Positions 35,025-44,253 of a stretch of 64,000 bases of DNA are shown here, piece after piece. The notes under the pieces were generated by a model. That model did not search any database. It saw nothing but the letters and a program-made list of their open reading frames with translations, and was not told where the DNA came from. Made by a program: the position numbers and the translations under genes. The first letter of the stretch is position 1; each line of letters begins with the position of its first letter. Origin of the DNA: Variovorax sp. PAMC26660 (GTDB taxonomy: Bacteria; Pseudomonadota; Gammaproteobacteria; Burkholderiales; Burkholderiaceae_C); contig NZ_CP060295.1 of NCBI RefSeq assembly GCF_014302995.1, positions 6,563,501 to 6,627,500 on the forward strand, in the 5' to 3' direction.

Positions 35025-35951
35025 TCAGGGCACGGCGGGCGTGTCGGCGGCCGGCGCATCGCTCGCCTCGACAAAGATGCGCTTGATCATCGGGAAACGC
35101 GCGCGCACCTGCTTCTCGATGGCGGCGATGGCATCGGCTGCATCGCCGGTGGGCGTGTCGTCCTTGAAGTTCACGTCGACGATCACGAGCACTTCGTCGG
35201 GGCCGATGTACATCGACAGCACATGGCCCACGTTCTCCACGCTGGGTTGCTCCATCGCCATGCTGCGGATGGCGCGCGCCGTCTCGGGGCGAATGCCCTC
35301 GCCGATCAACAACCCGCGCGCCTGGCTGATGAGAAACACGGCCACGCCGGCCAGCAGCACGCCGATGACCACCGAGGCCACGCCGTCGAGCGCCGGCATG
35401 TCGAGGCTGTGGCTGAAGTAGATGCCCAGCGCGGCCACCGCCAACCCGACCAGTGCGGCCGAATCTTCGGCCAGCACGGTGTAGGTGGTCGGGTCCTTGC
35501 TGCGGTCCAGCGCCTGCCAGAACGGCATGCCGCGTGACTGGGCGCGGAATTCCCTGAGCGCGATGGCAAAGCTCACGCCCTCGAACAGCGCCGCCGCCGC
35601 GAGCACGATGTAGTTCCAGGTGGGGTCGCGCATCGGCTCCGGGTGGCGGATGTGCTGGATGCCTTCGTAGAAAGACACGCCACCGCCCAGCCCGAAGATC
35701 AGCACCGCGACGATCAGGCTCCAGAAGTACAGCTCCTTGCCGTGGCCGAACGGATGCTCGACGGTCGCGGGCCGTTTGCTCAGGCGCAAGCCGACCAGCA
35801 GAAGGATGCCGTTGAAGGTATCGACCGCCGAGTGGATGCCCTCGGACAGCATCGCCGAGCTGCCCGTGACGCCCGCCACGACGAACTTGGTGGCCGCGAT
35901 CGCCACGTTGGCGCCAATGGCGCCGTAGATGGCAACCTTGGATTCAGCCAT
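35025..35951 (-). CDS. Cation diffusion facilitator family transporter
   Basis: A 308-residue divalent metal exporter (CDF). Metal-binding acidic/His residues sit in SEGIHSAVDTFNG on helix 2 and in EDSAALVGL on helix 5, and there is a conserved HPFGHGKELYFW loop. The C-terminal cytoplasmic domain starts near residue 205 (VENVGHVLSMYIGPDEVLVIVDVNF). It likely exports zinc, iron or manganese by proton antiport. It overlaps neither neighbour, and lies 15 bases downstream of the AraC-type gene on the same strand. Confidence 0.93.
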   Translation of the reverse strand: MAESKVAIYGAIGANVAIAATKFVVAGVTGSSAMLSEGIHSAVDTFNGILLLVGLRLSKRPATVEHPFGHGKELYFWSLIVAVLIFGLGGGVSFYEGIQHIRHPEPMRDPTWNYIVLAAAALFEGVSFAIALREFRAQSRGMPFWQALDRSKDPTTYTVLAEDSAALVGLAVAALGIYFSHSLDMPALDGVASVVIGVLLAGVAVFLISQARGLLIGEGIRPETARAIRSMAMEQPSVENVGHVLSMYIGPDEVLVIVDVNFKDDTPTGDAADAIAAIEKQVRARFPMIKRIFVEASDAPAADTPAVP

Positions 35952-35966
35952 GGGCGGCCGTTGCGC

Positions 35967-36959
35967 TCAGGCCGCTTCCATCGACTCGGCACCCAATGCG
36001 TCGTTGCCGGCCTCGCCGAGCCAGCGGCGCTTGTCGCGCAACGGCGGCGCGCCGAACATGCGGCCGTACTCGCGCGCGAACTGCGAGGGGCTTTCGTAGC
36101 CCACGTTGTGCGCGGCGGAGGCCACGTCGGCGCCGGTCAGCAGCATCTGGCGGCGTGCTTCCTGCAGGCGCAGTTGCTTTTGGTACTGCAGCGGGCTCAT
36201 CGCGGTGACGGCCTTGAAGTGGTGATGGAACGACGACACGCTCATGTGCACCGCGCGCGCCATGTCTTCCACCCGCAGCGACTGCGCATAGTTGACGCGC
36301 AGCGCGCTGATGGCCTTGGTGATGCGCTGCGTGTGGCTGTCCTGCAGCGCAATCTGCCGCAGCCGCGCGCCCTCGCCGTTGACCAGCAGGCGGTACATGA
36401 TCTCGCGCTTGATGAGCGGCGCGACGATCGGCACGTCTTCCGGTGTGTCGAGCAGCCGCAGCAGGCGCAGCACCGGCTCCAGCACCGGCATCGCGATGCG
36501 GTTGACGTACATGCCGCGCGAGGCCGGCGCGTTGGCCTTGGCGGGCAGCTTCTCGTCGCCGATGAGTTCGCCGATTTCGTCGACCGCCAGTTCCAGCCGC
36601 AAGCCCAAGTAGGGCTGGTTGTCGCTTGTCAGCCGCACATGGCCGCACACCGGCAGGTCGACCGAGGTCACCAGGTAGTGCATCGGGTCGTACACGTAGA
36701 TGTCGTCGCCCACGATGATGCGCTTGGAGCCTTGCGCGATCAGGCCGAGTGCCGGGCTTGCGAAGCCGTGCTTGGGGCCATCGGGCTTGCTGATGCAGTA
36801 CACCTGCAGGCCGGGTACGGCGGTGATGATGGTGCCGTCCTGCCCGCGCGTGATGTGGTTGATCAACTGCACCAGTTCCTTCCTGGCTTCGTCGAGTTCG
36901 GGCTCCAGCGGCATCGGTGCGGCGATGACAGCGGAGATTTCAGGTGTTTCGTCGGACAT
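35967..36959 (-). CDS. AraC-family regulator with AraC_N domain
   Basis: A 330-residue regulator. The N-terminal domain (about residues 40-205; GLIAQGSKRIIVGDDIYVYDPMHYLV) matches the AraC_N type. The C-terminal two helix-turn-helix motifs include MARAVHMSVSSFHHHFKAVTAMSPLQYQKQLRLQ and SAAHNVGYESPSQFAREYGRMFG. It diverges from the aldo/keto reductase at 37167, an arrangement common for this subfamily, and probably controls it. Confidence 0.92.
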   Translation of the reverse strand: MSDETPEISAVIAAPMPLEPELDEARKELVQLINHITRGQDGTIITAVPGLQVYCISKPDGPKHGFASPALGLIAQGSKRIIVGDDIYVYDPMHYLVTSVDLPVCGHVRLTSDNQPYLGLRLELAVDEIGELIGDEKLPAKANAPASRGMYVNRIAMPVLEPVLRLLRLLDTPEDVPIVAPLIKREIMYRLLVNGEGARLRQIALQDSHTQRITKAISALRVNYAQSLRVEDMARAVHMSVSSFHHHFKAVTAMSPLQYQKQLRLQEARRQMLLTGADVASAAHNVGYESPSQFAREYGRMFGAPPLRDKRRWLGEAGNDALGAESMEAA

Positions 36960-37166
36960 GTTCAGGGCCTTGTCACGGTGGGCGCCACGGAATGGCCGCC
37001 ATGGAGGATCGAGTGGTTTGCAGCTTAGCGCTCCGCCCGCGAAATGGCACGCCCCGGCGGGGTGGTCTGGAGAAATAGGCAAAGACTTTGCAGGAACGCG
37101 CTCGCCTGCGCCGGGGAGGCGGCGGGATACTTTGGCGGCTCGCCTCCCAACGCAAAGGATTTCTCC
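36960..37166. promoter_or_regulatory. Divergent promoter gap of AraC-type and aldo/keto reductase genes
   Basis: A 207-base gap between divergent start codons. It must contain both promoters and probably the AraC-type operator. I see no convincing dyad; AAAGGA at 37154-37159 is the ribosome site of the rightward gene. Confidence 0.4.
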
Positions 37167-38219
37167 ATGCAATACCGCAAATTCGGTCGTACCGGCCTTC
37201 TGGTGTCTGAACTGTGCCTCGGCACCATGACCTTCGGCGGCTCCTCCGGCATCTGGGGCCAGATCGGCAACCTGCAGCAGTCCGAAGCCGAAGGCCTGAT
37301 TGGCCGGGCAGTGGACGCCGGCATCAACTTCATCGACACGGCGGACGTGTACTCCGAAGGCCAGTCTGAAGTCATCACCGGCCAGGCACTGAAAAACCTC
37401 AAGCTGCCGCGCGACAGCTTCGTGCTGGCCACCAAGGTGCTGGGCGAGACCGGCAGCAAGGGCGTCAACTCCGCCGGCGCCTCGCGTTTTCACATCATGG
37501 ACGGCGTCAAGGCCAGCCTGAAGCGGCTGCAGCTCGATCACATCGACCTGTACCAGATCCACGGCTTCGACCCGCTCACACCCATCGAGGAAACCGTGCG
37601 CGCGCTGGACAACCTCGTGCAGCAAGGCCATGTGCGCTACGTGGGCGTGTCGAACTGGGCCGCCTGGCAGATCACCAAAGCACTGGGCATTGCCGAGCGC
37701 CACGGCCTCGCGCGCTTCGAGTCGCTGCAGGCCTACTACACCATCGCGGGGCGCGACCTCGAGCGCGAACTGGCGCCGATGATGCGCAGCGAGAACGTCG
37801 GCCTGATGGTCTGGAGCCCGCTGGCCGGTGGCCTGCTGAGCGGCAAGTTCGGGCGCGACACCGAAGTGGAAAAAGGCAGCCGCCGCGCCAGCTTCGACTT
37901 TCCGCCGGTGAACGTCGAGCGCGCCTACGACTGCATCGACGCGATGCGCGTGCTGGCCGATGCCCGCAAGGTCTCGGTCGCGCAGATCGCGCTGGCGTGG
38001 CTGCTGCACCAGCAGGTGGTAACCAGCGTGATCATCGGCGCCAAGCGCGTCGAGCAACTGGACGACAACATCGCGGCCACGGCCATCAAGCTCAGTGCCG
38101 ACGAACTGGCCACGCTCGACAAGGCGAGCGCGCTGCCGGCCGAATACCCGGGCTGGATGCTGGAGCGCCAGGGCGGCGTTCGTGGCAAGCGCCTGGCCGA
38201 GTCAGGCCAGCGCGGCTGA
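37167..38219 (+). CDS. Aldo/keto reductase
   Basis: A 350-residue NADPH-dependent reductase. The tetrad appears as [18 protein letters not shown], and IHGFDP, and the cofactor site as [20 protein letters not shown]. It resembles the enzyme at 25362-26390 through most of its length (MEYRHLG against MQYRKFG openings), so the two are paralogs. ATG 37167 has AAAGGA 8 bases upstream. Its end overlaps the convergent bioD by 18 bases. Confidence 0.92.
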   Translation: MQYRKFGRTGLLVSELCLGTMTFGGSSGIWGQIGNLQQSEAEGLIGRAVDAGINFIDTADVYSEGQSEVITGQALKNLKLPRDSFVLATKVLGETGSKGVNSAGASRFHIMDGVKASLKRLQLDHIDLYQIHGFDPLTPIEETVRALDNLVQQGHVRYVGVSNWAAWQITKALGIAERHGLARFESLQAYYTIAGRDLERELAPMMRSENVGLMVWSPLAGGLLSGKFGRDTEVEKGSRRASFDFPPVNVERAYDCIDAMRVLADARKVSVAQIALAWLLHQQVVTSVIIGAKRVEQLDDNIAATAIKLSADELATLDKASALPAEYPGWMLERQGGVRGKRLAESGQRG

Positions 38220-38954
38220 GGCTTCTTCCTCGTACGGCTGCGCTGCGGATCGGCGCGCGGCGTGGGCCGCCGTCGCGCGCAGCGCACGCAGGTCGATGTG
38301 GCGGGCCGCAGCCGCTGCATCGGGCGATGCGAGGTGCGGCACCACGCCCAGCAGCGGCGCACCGAGGCGTGCGCGCAGGGTCTGCAGATTGGCCTCGGGC
38401 GCCAGCATCGATGGATCGACCGCGCTCGCGACCCAGCCTGCCAGCGTGAGGCCGCGCGCGCGGATCGCTTCCGCGCTGAGCAACGCATGGCTGAGGCAAC
38501 CCAGCCGCAGCCCGACCACGAGGATCACGGGCAGGCCCAGTGCGGTGGCGAGGTCGGCGCTGTCTAGGTCGTCGCCGAAGGGCACGCAGAAGCCACCGAC
38601 GCCTTCGACCACGACCGCATCGGCGCGTTGCGCCAGTGCCTCGAAGGCCGACTGCAATACCGGCAGTTCGATCCGCACGCCCTCTTCCCGCGCGGCGAGG
38701 TGCGGCGACATCGGTGCGCGCAGCCCGTAGGGGCAACGCAACGACAGCGGCGCATTGACGTTGCCGGCCGCTTGCAGTTGCACCACGTCTTCGTTCTGCC
38801 AGATGCCATCGATCATTTCGACGCCGGCCGCGACAGGCTTCATGCCGACTGCACGCAGACCCGACGACGCCAGCAGATGCAGCATCGCGCTGCTGACCAG
38901 CGTTTTTCCGATGCTGGTGTCGGTGCCGGTGACGAACCAGTGGCGGCGCGTCAT
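38202..38954 (-). CDS. bioD: Dethiobiotin synthase
   Basis: A 250-residue ATP-dependent synthase closing the ureido ring of biotin from DAPA and CO2. The P-loop is [11 protein letters not shown], with MKPVAAG carrying the catalytic Lys and [15 protein letters not shown]. The start overlaps bioF by 4 bases (ATGA). It is the last gene of the bioA-bioF-bioD operon. Its last 40 residues (alanine- and arginine-rich) exceed the usual family length a little. Confidence 0.94.
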   Translation of the reverse strand: MTRRHWFVTGTDTSIGKTLVSSAMLHLLASSGLRAVGMKPVAAGVEMIDGIWQNEDVVQLQAAGNVNAPLSLRCPYGLRAPMSPHLAAREEGVRIELPVLQSAFEALAQRADAVVVEGVGGFCVPFGDDLDSADLATALGLPVILVVGLRLGCLSHALLSAEAIRARGLTLAGWVASAVDPSMLAPEANLQTLRARLGAPLLGVVPHLASPDAAAAARHIDLRALRATAAHAARRSAAQPYEEEASAALA

Positions 38955-40183
38955 GCCGCCTCCTGACAAGGCTGTGCAAGGGCCGCGCCCAACGCATCGA
39001 CCAACCGTTCGACATCGGCTTCGCTGTGGCTGGCCGACAGCGCGATGCGCAGCCGCGCCGTGCCGGCCGGCACCGTCGGCGGACGGATCGCACCGACACG
39101 CAAGCCGCGCGCATCGAGCTGCGCCATCGTCCGCATCGCACGCGCGTTGTCGCCGACGATCAGCGGCTGGATCGCGGTGGGCGATTCGGGCAGCCATGCG
39201 CTGCCGTCTGCGGGCAGGACTGTGTTCACCCCTTCGCGCAACTGGGCGATGCGGGTCTGTAGCGAGGCACGGCGAGCCATGCCCTCCTCGCCCTCGATCA
39301 GCGTCAGGCTGGCGAGCAGTGCATGCGCCACCGCCGGCGGCGCGGCCGTGGTGAAGATGTAGGGGCGAGCGCGCTGCACGAGGTAGTCGATGACAGTGCG
39401 GTGCGCCGCCACGAAAGCGCCCGACACACCCGCCGCCTTGCCCAGCGTGCCGATGAGCACAAGCCGCTCTGAATGCAGGCCCAGGGCCTGCACGACGCCA
39501 CGGCCCGTGTCGCCCAGCACGCCGAAGCCGTGCGCGTCGTCCAGCACCAGCCAGGCGTCGTGCCGCTCGGCCAGTGCGAGCAACTGCACCACGGGCGCGA
39601 GGTGGCCGTCCATGCTGAACACCGCGTCGCTCACGATCAGCTTGACCGGTGCATCGCAGGCGCCCAGCATGGCGTCGAGCGCGTCGATGTCGCAATGCGG
39701 GTAGCGCTCGACGCGTGCCTTCGCCAGCCGGGCTCCGTCGATCAGCGAAGCATGGTTGAGCGCCTCCGAGAAGATCACCGCCTGCGCGCCGCCGAGCGCC
39801 GACAGCACCGCGAGGTTGGCCATGTAGCCGGTGCAGAAGAACAGGCTCTGCGCCTCGGGAATGAAGGGCGCCATCCAGTCGGCCAGCCGCTCTTCGAGCT
39901 GCGCATGCGCGCGCGAGTGGCCCAGGATCAGGTGCGAACCGCCGCTGCCCGTGCCATAGCGCGCCGCGCCTTCAGCCCAGGCGGCCGCCAATGCGGAATG
40001 CGCGGCCAGCCCGAGGTAGTCGTTGCTGCTGAAGCCCAGCATGGTGCGCGGCGCTGTGGCGCCGGCCAGCGTGAGTGACTGTTCGGGCGCGCAGGCCGTC
40101 TCGGCGATCTGGCGGCGGCGGCGCAGCGACTGTGTGTCGAGTGCGGCGATCTCTTCCTGCAGGCGTTCAAGCAAGCGCGACAT
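38951..40183 (-). CDS. bioF: 8-amino-7-oxononanoate synthase
   Basis: A 410-residue PLP enzyme that condenses pimeloyl-ACP/CoA with alanine. Key signatures are [36 protein letters not shown] and the PLP-lysine in [14 protein letters not shown]. It overlaps bioD by 4 bases and bioA by 17 bases, so translation of all three is coupled. ATG 40183 gives the conventional start. Confidence 0.95.
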   Translation of the reverse strand: MSRLLERLQEEIAALDTQSLRRRRQIAETACAPEQSLTLAGATAPRTMLGFSSNDYLGLAAHSALAAAWAEGAARYGTGSGGSHLILGHSRAHAQLEERLADWMAPFIPEAQSLFFCTGYMANLAVLSALGGAQAVIFSEALNHASLIDGARLAKARVERYPHCDIDALDAMLGACDAPVKLIVSDAVFSMDGHLAPVVQLLALAERHDAWLVLDDAHGFGVLGDTGRGVVQALGLHSERLVLIGTLGKAAGVSGAFVAAHRTVIDYLVQRARPYIFTTAAPPAVAHALLASLTLIEGEEGMARRASLQTRIAQLREGVNTVLPADGSAWLPESPTAIQPLIVGDNARAMRTMAQLDARGLRVGAIRPPTVPAGTARLRIALSASHSEADVERLVDALGAALAQPCQEAA

Positions 40184-41561
40184 CGCGGCCTCCTTCTGCG
40201 TGGTCAGCAGCAGAAACATCCGCCAGCGTGGCGAGCGTGCCATCGACCAGCCGGTCGATCTCGCTGTCGCCGATCACGTAGGGCGGCATCAGGTAGACGG
40301 TGGCGCCGATGGGCCGCATCAGCAGCCCGTTCGCACGCGCCGCAAGGTGAAAACGCTCGGCGAAGCGCGCTCCGGGCTCGCGCACGTCGAAGGCCGTGAT
40401 CATTCCGCGCTGCCGCAGGTGATCGACCGGCTGGCCGGCCAGCCCTGCGCGCAGCCGCTGCAGCAGCCGGTCGGCGCGCTCGCGGTTGCGGCGCAATGCG
40501 TCCTCGCGCTCGAACAGGTCCAGCGTGGCAAGCGCAGCCCGGCAGGCCAGCGCATTGCCGGTGTACGAATGCGAATGCAGGAAGCTGCGCGCCACGTCGT
40601 CGTCCACGAAGCTGTCGTAGATGGCGTCGCGCGTCATCACCAGCGCCAGCGGCAGGTAGCCGCCGCTGATGCCTTTGGACAGGCACAGGAAGTCGGGCCA
40701 GATGCCGGCCTGTTCGCTCGCGAAGAAAGTGCCGGTGCGCCCGCAGCCGACTGCTATCTCGTCAGCGATGAGGTGCATGTCGTAGCGGTCGCACAGGGCG
40801 CGCACCAGCCGCAGGTACGCGGGGTCATGCATCGCCATGCCGGTGGCGCACTGCACCAGCGGCTCGACGATCACAGCGGCGATGGTGTCGTGCTGTTGAG
40901 CCAGCAGGGCTTCGAGTTCAGCGGCGGCGCGGCGAGCGACGGCGGTGGCGTCTTCGCCGGGCCGCGCGTTGCGCGCGTCGGGCGACGCGACCAGATGGGC
41001 GTTGGCGAGCAGCGGCGCATAGGCGTCGCGGAACACCGGCACGTCAGTCACATGCAAGGCCCCCAGCGTCTCGCCGTGGTAGCCCTGCTTCAGCGCCACG
41101 AAGCGCTGCTTGCCGCTGCGGCCGGCGTTGCGCCAGGCATGGAAGCTCATCTTCAGCGCGATCTCCACGGCCGAGGCGCCGTCGGATGCATAGAAGCAAT
41201 GGCCCAGCGCGTGCCCCGTCAGCGCAGACAGGCGCTCGGCCAGCTCCACTGCCGGCGCATGCGTGCAACCCGCGAGCATCACGTGCGCGAAGGTGTCGAG
41301 CTGATTCTTCAGCGCCGCGTTGATGGCCGGATGCGCGTGGCCGAAAAGGTTGACCCACCACGAACTGGTGGCGTCCATGTAGCGGCCGCCCTCATGGTCG
41401 AAGAGCCAGACGCCCTCGCCGCGCGCGATGGGCAATGGCGGCGCCACGTCGAGGCGGATGCTCTGGGTGCACGGGTGCCACACGTGACGCCGGCTGCGTT
41501 GCTGCCAACCGGCATTGCCGGCTGGCGTGCAGATGAGGGGAAAAGCAGTCGATGGAGGCAC
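40167..41561 (-). CDS. bioA: Adenosylmethionine-8-amino-7-oxononanoate aminotransferase
   Basis: A 464-residue PLP aminotransferase of biotin synthesis. It opens with RHVWHPCTQ, has [33 protein letters not shown], the Asp in [14 protein letters not shown] and the PLP-lysine in [16 protein letters not shown] 41561 is chosen since AAAGGAA lies 7 bases upstream; longer frames lack a site and family support. It is the first gene of the operon. Confidence 0.93.
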   Translation of the reverse strand: MPPSTAFPLICTPAGNAGWQQRSRRHVWHPCTQSIRLDVAPPLPIARGEGVWLFDHEGGRYMDATSSWWVNLFGHAHPAINAALKNQLDTFAHVMLAGCTHAPAVELAERLSALTGHALGHCFYASDGASAVEIALKMSFHAWRNAGRSGKQRFVALKQGYHGETLGALHVTDVPVFRDAYAPLLANAHLVASPDARNARPGEDATAVARRAAAELEALLAQQHDTIAAVIVEPLVQCATGMAMHDPAYLRLVRALCDRYDMHLIADEIAVGCGRTGTFFASEQAGIWPDFLCLSKGISGGYLPLALVMTRDAIYDSFVDDDVARSFLHSHSYTGNALACRAALATLDLFEREDALRRNRERADRLLQRLRAGLAGQPVDHLRQRGMITAFDVREPGARFAERFHLAARANGLLMRPIGATVYLMPPYVIGDSEIDRLVDGTLATLADVSAADHAEGGRDVALA

Positions 41562-41901
41562 CCGCGCGTTCCTTTCTTGTTCGGAAAAAGCTCTGCCCGT
41601 CGAGAGGAACGAGGGGCAAGGCGCGGGATCGTATCGACGCTGAAGCGGCACGGCAAACCTGCTTTTCGTGCGCGGGATGGGAGGTGGTTGAGCGACGTTC
41701 AGCCGCATAGAAGGTACGTTCAGCGCAATGTCGCGCAACGCGGTGGCTTCGTGCATCCGGCGCTTGGGCAGCCGCGCTTGCAAGTTGTCCGGCTGCCACC
41801 AAAGATGGCCCGCGAATGTCCGGTTCTCGCGGCCCCACGGCCTCGGCTGCACCTTTCGGACACGCGTTGTGGCCGATTTCAACGATCGGCCAAGCGCCGG
41901 C
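41562..41901. other. 340-base gap upstream of bioA
   Basis: No gene is supported here. It should include the bioA promoter. I looked for a BirA-type operator and saw none. A weak 7-bp stem (GGCCGAT at 41871-41877 with ATCGGCC at 41885-41891) lies just past the end of the NmrA-like gene and may aid termination, but there is no T-tract. Confidence 0.4.
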
Positions 41902-42768
41902 TCAGGCGCTGCTCTTGTTCACCAATGCGTTGATGTATTCGTTCAGCGAGATGACACCACGCTCGGGCTTGTCGGGCAGCTCGTACTTCTCTTCGAGCGT
42001 GATGCGGGTCATGGCGACATAGGACTTCGCAGCCGCGTCCGAGAAACCCAGCGACTTGAATGCCTGCTCCCACTGCGCGGGCGGCGTTTCCACCACCGCC
42101 ACCGGGCGCTGCAGCGCGGCCGAGAAAGCCGCCGCGACATCGGCCGCCGAATAGCGCTGCGGCCCTTCGACATAGTGCGGCCCCGACGGCGCGGGCGATC
42201 CGAGCATGAGCTTCGCCGCGAACTCGCCCAGGTCGTGCGGCGCGACCATCGGCAGCTTGAAGTCGCGCGGGTACATGCTGTAGACCTTGCCCTCTTCGCG
42301 CGCGGTCTTCAGCGAGGTGTCCCAGTTGCTCATGTAGTAGGCCGCGCGCAGAGCGCTGAACGGCACGGGGCCGGCACCGAGTGCCTGCTCCATCTCGTAC
42401 AGCACGCCCAGGTCGCCCACGGCGCTACCGGGTTGCGCGCCGTAGGTGGACTCGCCAACGATCTTTTCCAGCGCGCAGCCCTCGAGCGCGGCGACGATGG
42501 CGCGCAGGCTCTTGCGCTCCTCGGCCACGGTGTCGGTCGACGGCGCGGCCGGCGGGTTGAGCACGAAGAGCCGCGTGCCGCCCTGGATCACGCGGTTCAG
42601 GGCGAGCGTGTCGAACACGTCGACCTGGGCGACGCGCGCGCCCTTGTTCTGCAATGCCTGGGTCTTGCGGGCATCGCGCGTGACCACGGTGACCGGCTGG
42701 TTCTGGGCCAGCAGGGTTTGCGCAAGTGCCGCGCCGACGTGGCCCGTCGCGCCAAGAATGATGTGCAT
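41902..42768 (-). CDS. NmrA-like NAD(P)-binding protein
   Basis: A 288-residue Rossmann-fold protein of the atypical SDR / NmrA type. The cofactor motif IILGATGHVGAALAQTLL begins at residue 3, followed by VTVVTRDARK. The conserved YEMEQAL and PPAQWEQAF parts fit NmrA/HSCARG-like proteins, which may sense NADP redox state or act as quinone reductases. Function here unknown. The small basic protein gene lies 13 bases upstream on the same strand. Confidence 0.86.
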   Translation of the reverse strand: MHIILGATGHVGAALAQTLLAQNQPVTVVTRDARKTQALQNKGARVAQVDVFDTLALNRVIQGGTRLFVLNPPAAPSTDTVAEERKSLRAIVAALEGCALEKIVGESTYGAQPGSAVGDLGVLYEMEQALGAGPVPFSALRAAYYMSNWDTSLKTAREEGKVYSMYPRDFKLPMVAPHDLGEFAAKLMLGSPAPSGPHYVEGPQRYSAADVAAAFSAALQRPVAVVETPPAQWEQAFKSLGFSDAAAKSYVAMTRITLEEKYELPDKPERGVISLNEYINALVNKSSA

Positions 42769-42781
42769 GGGAGCCCTTTGT

Positions 42782-43093
42782 TCAGGCGCGCTTTTCAGCA
42801 TTGCGCTTGCGTGTGGCGGCGGCCTTCTTCGCGGAAGCCGACCGCTCGGCGGCGGTGCGGTGCGCAGCAGCAGCGCCACCGAGACGACCACCCTTGCGTG
42901 CCGGTGCATGGTTCTCGGCCTTGCCGCGCCCGGAGCCGCTCTTCTTGCCGCCACCGGTCTCCGCGTTCACCGTGGCCCAGGCGCGGCGTTCGGCCTCGCC
43001 CTTGCCGACGCCACGGTGCTCGTAGCCGTCCTCGATGTGCTCGGCCTGCCGCTTCTGCTTGTCCGTGTAGGACGACTTGTCGCCTCTTGGCAT
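42782..43093 (-). CDS. Small basic protein, plasmid-stabilization-like family
   Basis: A 103-residue highly basic protein. The N-terminal half (DKSSYTDKQKRQAEHIEDGYEHRG, then AERRAWATVN) is a conserved motif often labelled plasmid stabilization protein in Proteobacteria, with no proven role. The C-terminal half is Lys/Arg/Ala-rich, resembling histone-like tails. It may bind nucleic acid, which is inference from composition. The upstream AAGGAG-type sequence at about 43101-43106 supports ATG 43093. Confidence 0.8.
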   Translation of the reverse strand: MPRGDKSSYTDKQKRQAEHIEDGYEHRGVGKGEAERRAWATVNAETGGGKKSGSGRGKAENHAPARKGGRLGGAAAAHRTAAERSASAKKAAATRKRNAEKRA

Positions 43094-43208
43094 GTCAGTA
43101 CTCCTTCGGGTTGAGAAGCCTCCATGCTGGGCGGCTGGTGCCTGCCGGGGGTAAGAAGACGCGAGCGCTGCGCGTCAGCCTTGTCTGGCGCGCGTGGTCG
43201 CAAGCGTG

Positions 43209-44102
43209 TCAGCCGCCCGGCTTCATGCGGCGCAGGTGCGCCAGCATTTCCTCGCGAACCACGCCCGTGATGTGGCTTCGCCGCCCGTTCTCCAGCATGC
43301 CCAGCCGGCGCGCGATGGGCCGGCCCGGCAGTTGCAGCACGCACAGCGCGGGGTCACTCTCCCAATCGAAATTCTTCAGCAGCGGCGCCATGGTGAAGCC
43401 GACGTTCTTGCGCACCAGTTCCGCAATGGCAAGCAGCGAATTGAGTTCCAGGAATTCCTTGGGAACGAGCTGCAGCCGCCGCAGGATGCGGTCGATGCGT
43501 GCTCCCGTCGGCGTGCGCCGGTCGAAGCGGATGAAGGGATGGGTGGCGAACAGGCTCGCAATGCTCGTGTCGGGCGAAGCGATGCCCGAATTGGCGATGA
43601 CGGTGAGCGTCTCGTCGTAGCAAGGCGTCCACAGCAGGCCCGGCACCTCGGGCCATTGCCGCTCGACCACCACGGCCGCATCGAGTTCGCCGCTCACCAC
43701 GTCCTGCATCAACTGCGATTGCTCACGCACGCGCAGCTCAACCTCGAGGTTCGGATGCAGCGACTTGAGCACCGCCAGCGTGCTCGACAGCAAACCCATG
43801 GCCGAGATCAGCGAGCCGAGCTTGATGCTGCCGGCGATCTGCCGCTGGTCCTGCAGGTCGCGCCGCATCGATTCGTACTGCGCCAGCAGCTCTTCCGCGC
43901 GCGGCAGCAGCAGATGCCCGGCGGGACTCAGCACCATGGTGCGGCCGGTCTTGTCGAACAGCGTCTTCTTCATTTCCGCTTCGAGCGCGCGCATCTGCTG
44001 GCCGACCGCCGCCTGCGTCAGGGCCACCTGGTCGGCCGCGGCGGCGAAGGAGCCCCCACGGGCAGCGGCCACGAAGGTGCGAAGAAAGCGGATGGTGCTC
44101 AC
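43209..44102 (-). CDS. LysR-family regulator
   Basis: A 297-residue LysR-type regulator. The helix-turn-helix lies at about residues 3-60 (IRFLRTFVAAARGGSFAAAADQVALTQAAVGQQM). The effector domain follows with the usual hinge. The start is GTG 44102. It diverges from the C45 hydrolase/ABC importer cluster and is probably its regulator. The intergenic AT-rich tract at 44123-44170 is the likely target. Confidence 0.92.
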   Translation of the reverse strand: MSTIRFLRTFVAAARGGSFAAAADQVALTQAAVGQQMRALEAEMKKTLFDKTGRTMVLSPAGHLLLPRAEELLAQYESMRRDLQDQRQIAGSIKLGSLISAMGLLSSTLAVLKSLHPNLEVELRVREQSQLMQDVVSGELDAAVVVERQWPEVPGLLWTPCYDETLTVIANSGIASPDTSIASLFATHPFIRFDRRTPTGARIDRILRRLQLVPKEFLELNSLLAIAELVRKNVGFTMAPLLKNFDWESDPALCVLQLPGRPIARRLGMLENGRRSHITGVVREEMLAHLRRMKPGG

Positions 44103-44127
44103 GGGGCAGGCAGACGTTGAAAGGTAA

Positions 44128-44140
44128 ATAAATCCTTTAT
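44128..44140. promoter_or_regulatory. Probable LysR operator dyad
   Basis: ATAAATCCTTTAT is a perfect interrupted palindrome with the T-N11-A layout of LysR boxes. It sits in an AT-rich tract (about 44123-44170) in otherwise GC-rich DNA, 26 bases from the LysR start codon and upstream of the C45 hydrolase gene. Confidence 0.6.
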
Positions 44141-44253
44141 CAACTCTAAATGATTTTTAAATTTTATTTTTCCTGTGCCTGCAAAACAATGCGTGCCATC
44201 ACCACCGCACTACCGCCTTTGCGCGGCAGGCAGATGACACCTTGCTGCAACCC

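Noticed and set aside
41871-41891. 7-bp stem past the NmrA-like gene as an intrinsic terminator
   Set aside because: No T-tract on either strand and a weak stem; kept only as a remark in the gap entry.
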